In this document: positions 7,047-14,258 of the stretch, one piece after another
Numbering within the stretch: the first letter of the stretch is position 1
How the letters are laid out: the number at the start of each line of letters is the position of its first letter
NCBI GenBank assembly: GCA_030704225.1
Contig: CP131915.1
Location: 1,984,001-2,048,000, forward strand
Direction: 5' to 3'
Length of the DNA stretch: 64,000 bases
Source: Kosakonia sp. H02
GTDB lineage: Bacteria > Pseudomonadota > Gammaproteobacteria > Enterobacterales > Enterobacteriaceae
Position numbers and translations under genes: made by a program
The notes under the pieces: generated by a model
What the model saw: only the letters and a program-made list of their open reading frames with translations
Told to the model about the DNA's origin: nothing
Database searches by the model: none

Positions 7047-8570
7047 ATGAACTATCAACACGTTACAAAACTAAATGATCTGCCGGAAAATCAGCCAGTC
7101 AAATTCAATGTCGACGGCACGTCAATGATCCTGATTCGCACCCTGAGCCAGGTGCGCGCCTTTCAAAGCAAATGCCCCCACGCTGGCGCGCCGCTGGAGC
7201 AGGGGGCTGTTTGCGACGGCAGGCTGATTTGCCCGTGGCATAAAGCCAATTTCGATATTACTAACGGCGAGTGGTGCGAGCCGCTGGCGCTGCAAAACCT
7301 GAAGCAATACCCGGTACATATTGAGCAGAACCGGGTGCTGGTTAATCCGCGCCCGCTCTCACCGGCCAGCCATACGAAAATTCGTGGCGATCGCCCGCAA
7401 ACGGTGGTGATCCTCGGCACGGGAGCCGCAGGCAGCGCGGCGGCGGTGACCTTGCGCGATGCCGGTTTTAACGGCCATCTGATCCTGATTGATAAAGAGG
7501 ACGAAGCGCCTTATGACCGCACGGCGCTCAGTAAATTTGTCCCGGCGGGCAAAATGAAAATCAGCGAAGTGCCGCATCTGCTGGATGACGCCTTCTACGA
7601 ACAGCCGGGCGTCGAAACGGTGCGCGAAAATGTGACCGCGCTTGATAGCCAGGGCCATCAGCTAACCCTTGCCGATGGTCGCCAGATTGGCTTCGATAAA
7701 TTACTGCTGGCGACCGGCGGGCAACCGGTGTGGCCGGACGTTACCGGCAACCATCTGGCGGGCGTGCATGTGCTGCGCGACATCCACCAGGCACAAACGT
7801 TACTCAGCGAAGTGGAACAAGAGCAGCAACTGGTGATTGTCGGCAACAGCTTTATCGCCATGGAGCTGGCGGCAGCGCTGCGCAATCAGGATGTCGATGT
7901 CACCGTGCTATCGCGCCATGAACTGCCGTTTGTGCCGCAGTTTGGTGAGGAGATGGGGCGACACTTTATGGAGTTGCATAAACAAAATGGCGTGAAATTT
8001 GTTACCGGAGAACCGACGGCGCTGACGGGCGAGGAGCATGTGCAGGGCGTCACCCTGAAAAATGGCCGAACGTTGCCTGCTCAGGTGGTAGTGTTTGCTA
8101 CCGGTGTACAACCGGCTACAGAGATGGAGCACTCTCTGGCGCAGGAAGAGGATGGCAGCCTGACCGTGGATGAAACCCTGCGCGCGGCAGCGGATATCTG
8201 GGCCGTGGGTGATATCGCCAGCTATCCTGCGCCGGAAGGGCGTCGGCGTATTGAACACTGGCGCGTGGCGCAACAGCAGGGGCGTATCGCCGCCTTAAAT
8301 ATGCTGGGGGCAGAGCAGCCCTTTGACCGGGTGCCGTTTTTCTGGACCACCCACTTCGGGACTCGCTTTGAATACCTTGGCTATGCCCGTGAATGGGACA
8401 GCATGAAAATGTTGGGCTCGTTTGAGAACAAACGTTTTGCCGTGCTCTACGGCCAGAACGGGATAGTAAAAGCGGTGTTGAGCTGCGGTGAAAACACCGC
8501 GACGGCGGGGTTACTGGTGAAAATGCAGCAGCCCATCAGCATGCATGCCGCAAGCGAAATGCTCGCCTGA
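7047..8570 (+). CDS. Rieske-domain FAD/NAD(P)H oxidoreductase (AIF-like)
   Basis: 507 residues from the ATG at 7047 (GGGAG ten bases upstream); a longer frame begins at 7020 without support. Residues 1-100 are a Rieske [2Fe-2S] domain with C43-P-H45 and C62-PW-H65 ligands. Residues ~118-430 are a pyridine nucleotide-disulfide reductase fold: FAD motif GTGAAGSAAAV, NAD(P)-site VIVGNSFIAMELAAAL (second Gly of GxGxxG is Ser), and the FAD ribityl motif WAVGDIA. A small C-terminal domain follows. The architecture matches AIFL-type/ferredoxin reductase-like proteins that pass electrons from NAD(P)H; the physiological acceptor is unknown. It occupies the place of the diguanylate cyclase dgcC in E. 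coli. Confidence 0.8.
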   Translation: MNYQHVTKLNDLPENQPVKFNVDGTSMILIRTLSQVRAFQSKCPHAGAPLEQGAVCDGRLICPWHKANFDITNGEWCEPLALQNLKQYPVHIEQNRVLVNPRPLSPASHTKIRGDRPQTVVILGTGAAGSAAAVTLRDAGFNGHLILIDKEDEAPYDRTALSKFVPAGKMKISEVPHLLDDAFYEQPGVETVRENVTALDSQGHQLTLADGRQIGFDKLLLATGGQPVWPDVTGNHLAGVHVLRDIHQAQTLLSEVEQEQQLVIVGNSFIAMELAAALRNQDVDVTVLSRHELPFVPQFGEEMGRHFMELHKQNGVKFVTGEPTALTGEEHVQGVTLKNGRTLPAQVVVFATGVQPATEMEHSLAQEEDGSLTVDETLRAAADIWAVGDIASYPAPEGRRRIEHWRVAQQQGRIAALNMLGAEQPFDRVPFFWTTHFGTRFEYLGYAREWDSMKMLGSFENKRFAVLYGQNGIVKAVLSCGENTATAGLLVKMQQPISMHAASEMLA

Positions 8571-8576
8571 CGATGA

Positions 8577-8601
8577 CGCCACGGCACCGGTTGCCGTGGC
8601 G
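8577..8601. terminator. Hairpin between convergent oxidoreductase and proC
   Basis: Perfect 10-bp stem CGCCACGGCA (8577-8586) / TGCCGTGGCG (8592-8601) with a 5-base loop, directly between two convergent stop codons. There is no clear T-tract on either side, so termination is inferred from position and stem strength. Confidence 0.5.
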
Positions 8602-8608
8602 CATGCTA

Positions 8609-9415
8609 TTAGCTGCTCAGTTTGGCGGATTTCGCCATGCAGGCATTCATCGCTTCGATGACCGCTGCGCGAAAGCCTTTTTCTTCCAGCACTTTCACCG
8701 CTTCAATCGTGGTGCCGCCGGGTGAGCACACCATATCTTTCAGTTCGCCCGGATGTTTGCCGGTTTCCAGCACCATTTTGGCGGAACCCATGACCGCCTG
8801 GGCGGCGAATTTATAAGCCTGCGTGCGCGGCATCCCACCCAGTACGGCGGCATCGGCCATCGCTTCGATAAACATAAACACATAGGCGGGCGCAGAGCCG
8901 CTCACGCCCACCACCGGGTGGATCATCGCCTCATTAACCACTTCCGCTTCGCCAAAGCTGCGGAAAATCGTCAGCGCTTCTTGCGTCTCTTCCGGCGTCA
9001 CCAGCGCGTTCGGGGTGATTGAGGTCATACCGGCGTTAACCAGCGCGGGGGTATTGGGCATGGCGCGGATAATTTTGCGATCGTGGCCCAGCGCGCGGGC
9101 CAGCTGATCGAGGGTGACGCCTGCGGCAATAGAAACCACCAGCGTCTCTTTATTCAGGCTGGAGGCGACATCGCTGAGCACTTTTACCATGATGTTCGGC
9201 TTAACCGCGCCGAAGACGATGTCCGCCATCTGCGCCACATCTTGCGCGCTTTGCGCGGCATTGATGCCAAACTCATCGTGCAGGGCGGCAACTTTATCCG
9301 CCGAGGGGGTGTAAACCCAGATCTGCCCCGGTTGCACTTGCCCGCTGGCAATCAGGCCGCCCAGAATCGCCTTTCCCATGTTTCCGCAGCCGATAAAACC
9401 GATTTTTTTCTCCAT
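8609..9415 (-). CDS. proC: Pyrroline-5-carboxylate reductase
   Basis: 268 residues from the ATG at 9415 (MEKKIGFIGCGNMGKAILGG), matching the E. coli protein of 269; a second ATG lies one codon upstream and the open frame extends to 9646 without conservation. It reduces pyrroline-5-carboxylate to proline with NAD(P)H in the cytoplasm. The N-terminal Rossmann motif GFIGCGNMG and the C-terminal dimer/active-site signature (GSAKMVLETGKHPGELKDMV, PGGTTIEAVKVLEEKG) are intact. Divergent from yaiI over 130 bases. Confidence 0.96.
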   Translation of the reverse strand: MEKKIGFIGCGNMGKAILGGLIASGQVQPGQIWVYTPSADKVAALHDEFGINAAQSAQDVAQMADIVFGAVKPNIMVKVLSDVASSLNKETLVVSIAAGVTLDQLARALGHDRKIIRAMPNTPALVNAGMTSITPNALVTPEETQEALTIFRSFGEAEVVNEAMIHPVVGVSGSAPAYVFMFIEAMADAAVLGGMPRTQAYKFAAQAVMGSAKMVLETGKHPGELKDMVCSPGGTTIEAVKVLEEKGFRAAVIEAMNACMAKSAKLSS

Positions 9416-9545
9416 CATCTCCCTCTCTCTGCTTATCACGTGTGGCACACAGCTTAACGTGGAATGCCCGTCAGGGCGAAAGGATCTCTGCTTTCCCCGG
9501 CGGACAATAAAAGCGACAATGCGCCGCACAGCATAAGGAGCGACC

Positions 9546-10007
9546 ATGGCGATTTGGGTAGATGCGGACGCCTGTCCGAACGTAATCAAAGAGATTTTAT
9601 TTCGCGCAGCCGAGCGTACACAGACGCCGCTGACGCTGGTGGCCAACCAGACTCTGCGCGTACCGCCGTCGCGCGTGATTCGATCGCTACGCGTCCCGGC
9701 GGGGTTTGACGTTGCCGATAATGAAATTGTGCGCCTGTGCGCGGCGGGTGATTTGGTGATAACGGCCGATATCCCGCTGGCGGCAGATGTGCTGGCAAAA
9801 GGGGCGGCGGCGCTTAACCCGCGTGGCGAACGCTATACTGAAGCGACCATTCGCGAAAAGCTGACGATGCGCGATTTTATGGATACCTTGCGCGCCAGCG
9901 GCATCCAGACGGGCGGGCCGGATACCCTTTCCCAGCGCGATCGCCAGCAGTTTGCCGCGCAACTGGATAAGTGGCTACTGGAAAATCAACGCCGCCAGAC
10001 GCAGTAA
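9546..10007 (+). CDS. yaiI: UPF0178 family protein YaiI
   Basis: 153 residues, the family length. Begins MAIWVDADACPNVIKEIL; the VDADACP segment with conserved Asp residues and VVTADIPLA-like VITADIPLAADVLAKGA recall PIN-like nuclease or NYN folds, but no activity is established. The GGAG-like site (AAGGAG, 9535-9540) fixes the start. Single gene between proC and aroL. Confidence 0.92.
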   Translation: MAIWVDADACPNVIKEILFRAAERTQTPLTLVANQTLRVPPSRVIRSLRVPAGFDVADNEIVRLCAAGDLVITADIPLAADVLAKGAAALNPRGERYTEATIREKLTMRDFMDTLRASGIQTGGPDTLSQRDRQQFAAQLDKWLLENQRRQTQ

Positions 10008-10107
10008 ACGCTGGCGTGCGGGCCTGTCAGACTTTGTGGTCGCCGGTAAGGAATCTTTACAGGGAAAGCGCCATCCAGTCGGGCTTCTCCTGAAAATTTC
10101 GCAAAAG

Positions 10108-10155
10108 TGTAACGTTATTCTTACGATGAATGTTGTACTCGTTTAGTGATATCAT
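10108..10155 (+). promoter_or_regulatory. TyrR box and probable TrpR operator of aroL
   Basis: TGTAACGTTATTCTTACG (10108-10125) fits the TyrR box TGTAAA-N6-TTTACA with two mismatches. It is followed by TTGTACTCGTTTAGTG (from 10133), which resembles the TrpR half-site GTACTAGTT. Both regulators control aroL in E. coli; the TrpR assignment is the weaker one. Confidence 0.6.
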
Positions 10156-10209
10156 CGCCGTCTTATTTTGTGTCCCACATCGCATGGGATCCGGAGGGAA
10201 CACCTGCTC

Positions 10210-10734
10210 ATGACGCTACCCATTTTTCTTATCGGCGCACGCGGCTGCGGTAAAACCACCGTTGGCCGGGCGCTGGCGCTGGCGCAGGGATGCCAGTTTG
10301 TTGATACCGATAGCTGGTTGCAGGAGGCCGCGCAACAGACCATCGCCGGGATTGTTGATAACGAAGGTTGGGAAGGGTTTCGCGCCCGTGAGACGGCGGC
10401 ACTGGAAGCGGTTAGCGCACCGGCTCAGGTGGTGGCGACCGGCGGCGGGATTATTCTCAGCGATTATAACCGCCGTTTTATGCGTGAAAACGGGGTAGTG
10501 GTCTATCTCTGTGCGCCGGTCGATGTGCTGGCAGGACGGCTGGAAGCGTTCCCGGAAGAGGGACAACGCCCGACGCTCACTGGCAAACCCATCAGCGAAG
10601 AGGTCAGTGAAGTGCTGGCATCGCGCGATGCGTTATACCGGGAAGCGGCGCATTACGTGGTCAACGCGGCGCAACCGCCCGCGCAGGTGGTGGAAGAGAT
10701 CGAAGCGGCACTGCAACTGGCGCGCGCCAGTTAG
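10210..10734 (+). CDS. aroL: Shikimate kinase II
   Basis: 174 residues from the ATG at 10210 (MTLPIFLIGARGCGKTTVG); the open frame extends upstream to 10168 without conservation. It phosphorylates shikimate at O3 with ATP, the fifth step of the shikimate pathway. Walker A is GARGCGKTT, the shikimate-binding DTD and the GFRARE and ATGGGIIL motifs are present, as is the lid arginine in RPTLTGKP. The upstream TyrR box suggests aromatic amino-acid control. Confidence 0.95.
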   Translation: MTLPIFLIGARGCGKTTVGRALALAQGCQFVDTDSWLQEAAQQTIAGIVDNEGWEGFRARETAALEAVSAPAQVVATGGGIILSDYNRRFMRENGVVVYLCAPVDVLAGRLEAFPEEGQRPTLTGKPISEEVSEVLASRDALYREAAHYVVNAAQPPAQVVEEIEAALQLARAS

Positions 10735-10784
10735 CGAAACGTTTGTCTATACTTACAGCTCGAACCGCAAAAAGAGGAAGAGCT

Positions 10785-10976
10785 ATGCCGACTAAACCGC
10801 CCTATCCGCGTGAAGCCCGCATTGTTGCTGTTGAAAAAGGAGCGAGCGATGCGAAGGTGACCTGGTATGAACTGCGCGCCGATCACCCGAAACCCGATTC
10901 ATTGATCAGCGAGCATCCCACGGAGCAAGAGGCGCTGGACGCCAAAAAGCGTTACGAAGATCCGGACAAAAGTTAA
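10785..10976 (+). CDS. yaiA: Small protein YaiA
   Basis: 63 residues from the ATG at 10785, preceded by AGAGGAAG. Sequence begins MPTKPPYPREARIVAVEKG and ends KKRYEDPDKS, almost as in E. coli YaiA. No signal peptide, membrane span or known catalytic motif; function unknown. Lies 50 bases after aroL, with which E. coli co-transcribes it. Confidence 0.92.
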   Translation: MPTKPPYPREARIVAVEKGASDAKVTWYELRADHPKPDSLISEHPTEQEALDAKKRYEDPDKS

Positions 10977-11037
10977 GCTTTCGGTTTCCCCTGGGAAATT
11001 CCTGGACGCGTAAGAAAGTCGCTTGCGTCACATTTTT

Positions 11038-11058
11038 TGACTGGCTTAATGCCAGTCA
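11038..11058. repeat. Perfect inverted repeat between yaiA and aroM
   Basis: TGACTGGC (11038-11045) / GCCAGTCA (11051-11058) with loop TTAAT, preceded rather than followed by TTTTTT. It can form an 8-bp hairpin but lacks a downstream T-tract on either strand, so it may be a protein site or a leader structure of aroM. Confidence 0.5.
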
Positions 11059-11208
11059 CTGACTCATATTCATTGTTACCGGAAAATATAAGAACACGGA
11101 GTGGCATGTTTTCTTTACACGGTAGCAGTGACGACACGATGCATTGTTGGCAGTGCGCCGTAGCGAGAACGCATAAGAATAAGCAGTGTAGAAAGGCGGA
11201 AATCAGAA

Positions 11209-11886
11209 ATGAGTGCGACTTTGGCGATCCTCACCGTAGGTGTGGTGCCGGTAAAAGAGATCATACCGCTTCTGGCGGAGCATGTTTCAGAAGATCAAAT
11301 CACCCATATTAGCCTGCTGGGGAAGATGGATCCGGAAGACGTCCGCATTGATTATTGCGTCGATCCCGGTGAAAGCGCGATCCCCACGCGTCTGAGCGAC
11401 GATAGCCTCGGTATGGTTTCCCGCGAGAAAGTCGAGCGCGATCTGCAAAGCGTTATCGAAGTGCTGGACAACCAGGGTTACGACGTCATTTTGTTGATGA
11501 GCACGGCAGATGTTCGCGGGTTAAACGCCCGTAATGCCATTCTGGTGGAGCCGCAACGCATTATTCCGCCACTGGTTGCGTCGATTGTTGATGGGCACCA
11601 GGTGGGCGTGATCGTGCCGATCCCCGAACTGATGGCGCAGCAACAGAGAAAATGGAAGGTGCTGGAAAATGAGCCCTACTATGTGCTGGCGCATCCTTTC
11701 TTATCGAGCGAGTCTGAATTGATTAATGCGGGAAAAGAGTTGCTGGAGCGCGGAGCCGATGTGTTGATGCTCGATTGCCTTGGCTTCCATCAATATCACC
11801 GTGATTTACTCCAGAGAGCGCTTGATGTCCCGGTATTATTGTCCAATGTTCTGGTCGCGCGGCTGGCATCTGAACTGCTGGTCTAG
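11209..11886 (+). CDS. aroM: AroM family protein
   Basis: 225 residues, same length as E. coli AroM, starting MSATLAILTVGVVPVKEI and ending with VLLSNVLVARLASELLV. The family resembles Asp/Glu/hydantoin racemase folds (MLDCLGFHQYHRD region) but no reaction is established. In E. coli it is in the TyrR-regulated aroL-yaiA-aroM unit; here 232 bases separate it from yaiA, so it may also have its own promoter. Confidence 0.93.
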   Translation: MSATLAILTVGVVPVKEIIPLLAEHVSEDQITHISLLGKMDPEDVRIDYCVDPGESAIPTRLSDDSLGMVSREKVERDLQSVIEVLDNQGYDVILLMSTADVRGLNARNAILVEPQRIIPPLVASIVDGHQVGVIVPIPELMAQQQRKWKVLENEPYYVLAHPFLSSESELINAGKELLERGADVLMLDCLGFHQYHRDLLQRALDVPVLLSNVLVARLASELLV

Positions 11887-11974
11887 GCCGCAGTTCAGCG
11901 CAATTTAGCGTGACAGAGGCAAAGCCCGGCCTCTATAGTGTTTTTCCTGTCATTTTCTCTATAAGGGCCAGTTC

Positions 11975-12259
11975 ATGCTTCAAAGCAACGAATACTTTTC
12001 CGGTAAAGTGAAGTCCATTGGGTTTACCAGCAGCAGCACTGGTCGCGCCAGCGTCGGCGTCATGGTGGAAGGGGAATATACGTTCAGTACCGCACAGCCG
12101 GAAGAGATGACGGTGGTCAGTGGCGCGCTGAATGTGCTGTTGCCAGGCGAAACCGAGTGGAAAATTTTTACCGCCGGTGAGGTGTTCAACGTGCCTGGCC
12201 AGAGCGAATTCCATTTGCAGGTGGCGGAACCGAGTTCCTATCTTTGCCGCTATTTGTAA
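11975..12259 (+). CDS. ppnP: Pyrimidine/purine nucleoside phosphorylase PpnP
   Basis: 94 residues, the E. coli length, a single small cupin (DUF1255). It splits nucleosides with phosphate to base and ribose-1-phosphate. Conserved segments are YFSGKVKSIGF, VMVEGEYTFSTAQPEEM, WKIFTAGEVFNVPG. A TATAGT hexamer at 11954-11959 may be its -10. A REP element follows. Confidence 0.93.
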   Translation: MLQSNEYFSGKVKSIGFTSSSTGRASVGVMVEGEYTFSTAQPEEMTVVSGALNVLLPGETEWKIFTAGEVFNVPGQSEFHLQVAEPSSYLCRYL

Positions 12260-12263
12260 ACCT

Positions 12264-12297
12264 TGTCGCCGGATAAGCGAAGCGCCATCCGGCAACA
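12264..12297. repeat. REP element between ppnP and rdgC
   Basis: Imperfect palindrome with the enterobacterial REP core: TGTCGCCGGAT, then AAGCGAAGCGCC, then ATCCGGCAACA. It sits between two convergent genes, the usual REP location. A second copy with the same core is at 59483-59520. Confidence 0.8.
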
Positions 12298-12305
12298 TCA
12301 ATGGC

Positions 12306-13217
12306 TTAACGCTGGGCTTCGCCGCCCAGGCCTTCCACCAGGTTTTGAATCAATGCCGCCAGTTCGCCGGTCATCAAAATAAAATCGGCATCAAAACGCT
12401 GGGCGACATCTTCCCGGTCGATATCTTCGTTCTGATCGCGCAGTTCATCGCTGAATTTCAGGCGTTTTACCGAACCGTCGTCGCACATCAAAAACTGGAT
12501 CCGCTGTTGCCAGTCGAGCGCCAGCTTAGTGACCACCTTGCCTGCTTCGATATGCACCGCGATCTCATCGCTCACCAGATCCTGCTTTTTCGCGCGGATT
12601 ACGCCGCCATCTTCCAGCAGCGCTTTCAGTTCTGCTTCGTCCAGCAACTGGAAACCCTGCGCTACCGTGCCGGAACGCACCCATTCGGTCAGCGTCAGCT
12701 CAATCGGATTTTCCATCGCCAGCGGCACGACCGGCAGCGAACCCAGGCTTTTACGCAGCAGCGCCAGCGTATCTTCTGCTTTCTTGGCGCTCGCGCAGTC
12801 GACCATAATCAAACCGTTAACGGTATCGATCCACATCATGGTCTGGCTGAAACGACTGAAAGCACGCGGCAGCAGCGAGTGCAGCACTTCGTCTTTCAGG
12901 GAATCTTTTTCCGTTTTTTTCAGTTTGCGACCCTGCTCGGCTTCGAGACGGGAAATTTTCGCTTCCAGCGCCTGTTTCACCACCGGCGTGGGCAGAATTT
13001 TTTCTTCTTTACGTGCGCAGATAATAATCTGGCCGTTATTGGTGTGGGTCAGCGCGTCGCTGTGTGAGCCCATCGGTGGAACCCATCCGGTTTTCGCCAT
13101 ATCCTGACTACCGCATGGAGTAAACGTTAGCGGCGCAAGCTGTTTTTCCATCTCTTCCGCTCGCAGCGCCACATCGCGGCTGAGACGGTATACCATTAAA
13201 TTTTTGAACCACAGCAT
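12306..13217 (-). CDS. rdgC: Recombination-associated protein RdgC
   Basis: 303 residues from the ATG at 13217 (MLWFKNLMVYRLSRDVALRA), the E. coli length; the open frame runs 60 codons further upstream without homology. RdgC is a ring-shaped, sequence-nonspecific DNA-binding dimer that limits RecA filament formation on the nucleoid. The sequence is highly conserved throughout (for example RKLKKTEKDSLKDEVLHSLL and ENPIELTLTEWVRSG). It diverges from mak. Confidence 0.96.
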   Translation of the reverse strand: MLWFKNLMVYRLSRDVALRAEEMEKQLAPLTFTPCGSQDMAKTGWVPPMGSHSDALTHTNNGQIIICARKEEKILPTPVVKQALEAKISRLEAEQGRKLKKTEKDSLKDEVLHSLLPRAFSRFSQTMMWIDTVNGLIMVDCASAKKAEDTLALLRKSLGSLPVVPLAMENPIELTLTEWVRSGTVAQGFQLLDEAELKALLEDGGVIRAKKQDLVSDEIAVHIEAGKVVTKLALDWQQRIQFLMCDDGSVKRLKFSDELRDQNEDIDREDVAQRFDADFILMTGELAALIQNLVEGLGGEAQR

Positions 13218-13316
13218 GATTGTTTTCACGGCCTTGTCGTTAAATGCAGCGGGCATGATAGCGAATTGTCGCCGCGCTTGCATCGCTAATGCGTGGTCCA
13301 CTATGAGGAGTTTGAT

Positions 13317-14225
13317 GTGCGTATCGGTATCGATTTGGGTGGTACAAAAACAGAGATTATCGCGCTGGACGAGGAGGGCGAAGCAGTGTTCCGCCACCGC
13401 CAGCCTACGCCGCGTGACTATCAGCAGACCATTGAGCTTATCGCTTCGCTGGTCGAGTTGACGGAAAAAGAGACCGGCCAGCGCGGCACGGTTGGCATGG
13501 GGATCCCCGGCTCTATCTCGCCTTACACGGGCGTGGTGAAAAACGCCAACTCCACCTGGCTCAACGGTAAACCGTTTGATAAGGATTTGAGCCAGCGGTT
13601 AAACCGCGAAGTGCGGCTGGCAAATGATGCAAACTGCCTGGCGGTATCAGAAGCGGTGGACGGCGCGGCGGCGGGTGCGCAGACGGTGTTTTCGGTGATT
13701 ATCGGCACCGGTTGCGGTTCCGGCATCGCCCTTAACGGTCATTCCCATATTGGCGGCAACGGCACGGCGGGCGAGTGGGGCCACAATCCGCTGCCGTGGA
13801 TGGACGATGACGAACTGCGTTATCGCGCCGAAGTGCCGTGTTATTGCGGCAAACAAGGGTGTATTGAAACCTTTATTTCCGGCACCGGTTTTGCCACGGA
13901 TTACCAGCGCCTGAGCGGAAAATCGTTGAAGGGTAACGAGATTATGCGCCTGGTGAGCGAGCAGGATGCCGTCGCTGAACTGGCACTAAGCCGCTATGAA
14001 CTGCGGCTGGCGAAATCGCTGGCGCACGTGGTGAATATCCTCGATCCGGATGTGATTGTGCTCGGCGGCGGCATGAGTAACGTCGAACGCCTGTACCAGA
14101 CGGTGCCGGGGTTAATCAAAAACTGGGTGTTTGGTGGCGAATGCGAAACGCCGATCCGCAAGGCATTGCACGGTGATTCCAGCGGTGTGCGCGGCGCGGC
14201 GTGGTTATGGCCGCAGGGCGAATAA
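13317..14225 (+). CDS. mak: Fructokinase / manno(fructo)kinase, ROK family
   Basis: 302 residues from a GTG at 13317 with GAGGAG eight bases upstream, the same start as E. coli Mak. ATP-dependent phosphorylation of fructose and mannose to the 6-phosphates. N-terminal phosphate motif IGIDLGGTKTE, catalytic region NDANC, ROK signature (GTGCGSGIALNG, GGNGTAGEWGHNPLP) and the zinc cluster around H-x-CYCGKQGCIE are intact. The E. coli neighbour araJ is missing. Confidence 0.94.
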   Translation: MRIGIDLGGTKTEIIALDEEGEAVFRHRQPTPRDYQQTIELIASLVELTEKETGQRGTVGMGIPGSISPYTGVVKNANSTWLNGKPFDKDLSQRLNREVRLANDANCLAVSEAVDGAAAGAQTVFSVIIGTGCGSGIALNGHSHIGGNGTAGEWGHNPLPWMDDDELRYRAEVPCYCGKQGCIETFISGTGFATDYQRLSGKSLKGNEIMRLVSEQDAVAELALSRYELRLAKSLAHVVNILDPDVIVLGGGMSNVERLYQTVPGLIKNWVFGGECETPIRKALHGDSSGVRGAAWLWPQGE

Positions 14226-14231
14226 GGTGAG

Positions 14232-14257
14232 TGGGCGCGGTTTCCCGCGCCCATTTT
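14232..14257 (+). terminator. Terminator after mak
   Basis: 9-bp stem TGGGCGCGG (14232-14240) / CCGCGCCCA (14245-14253), loop TTTC, followed by TTTT. It lies between convergent mak and sbcC. Confidence 0.75.
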
Positions 14258-14258
14258 G

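Noticed and set aside
12132..13067. 311-codon open frame over ppnP and rdgC
   Set aside because: It overlaps two well-conserved genes on their other frames and shows no family signature.
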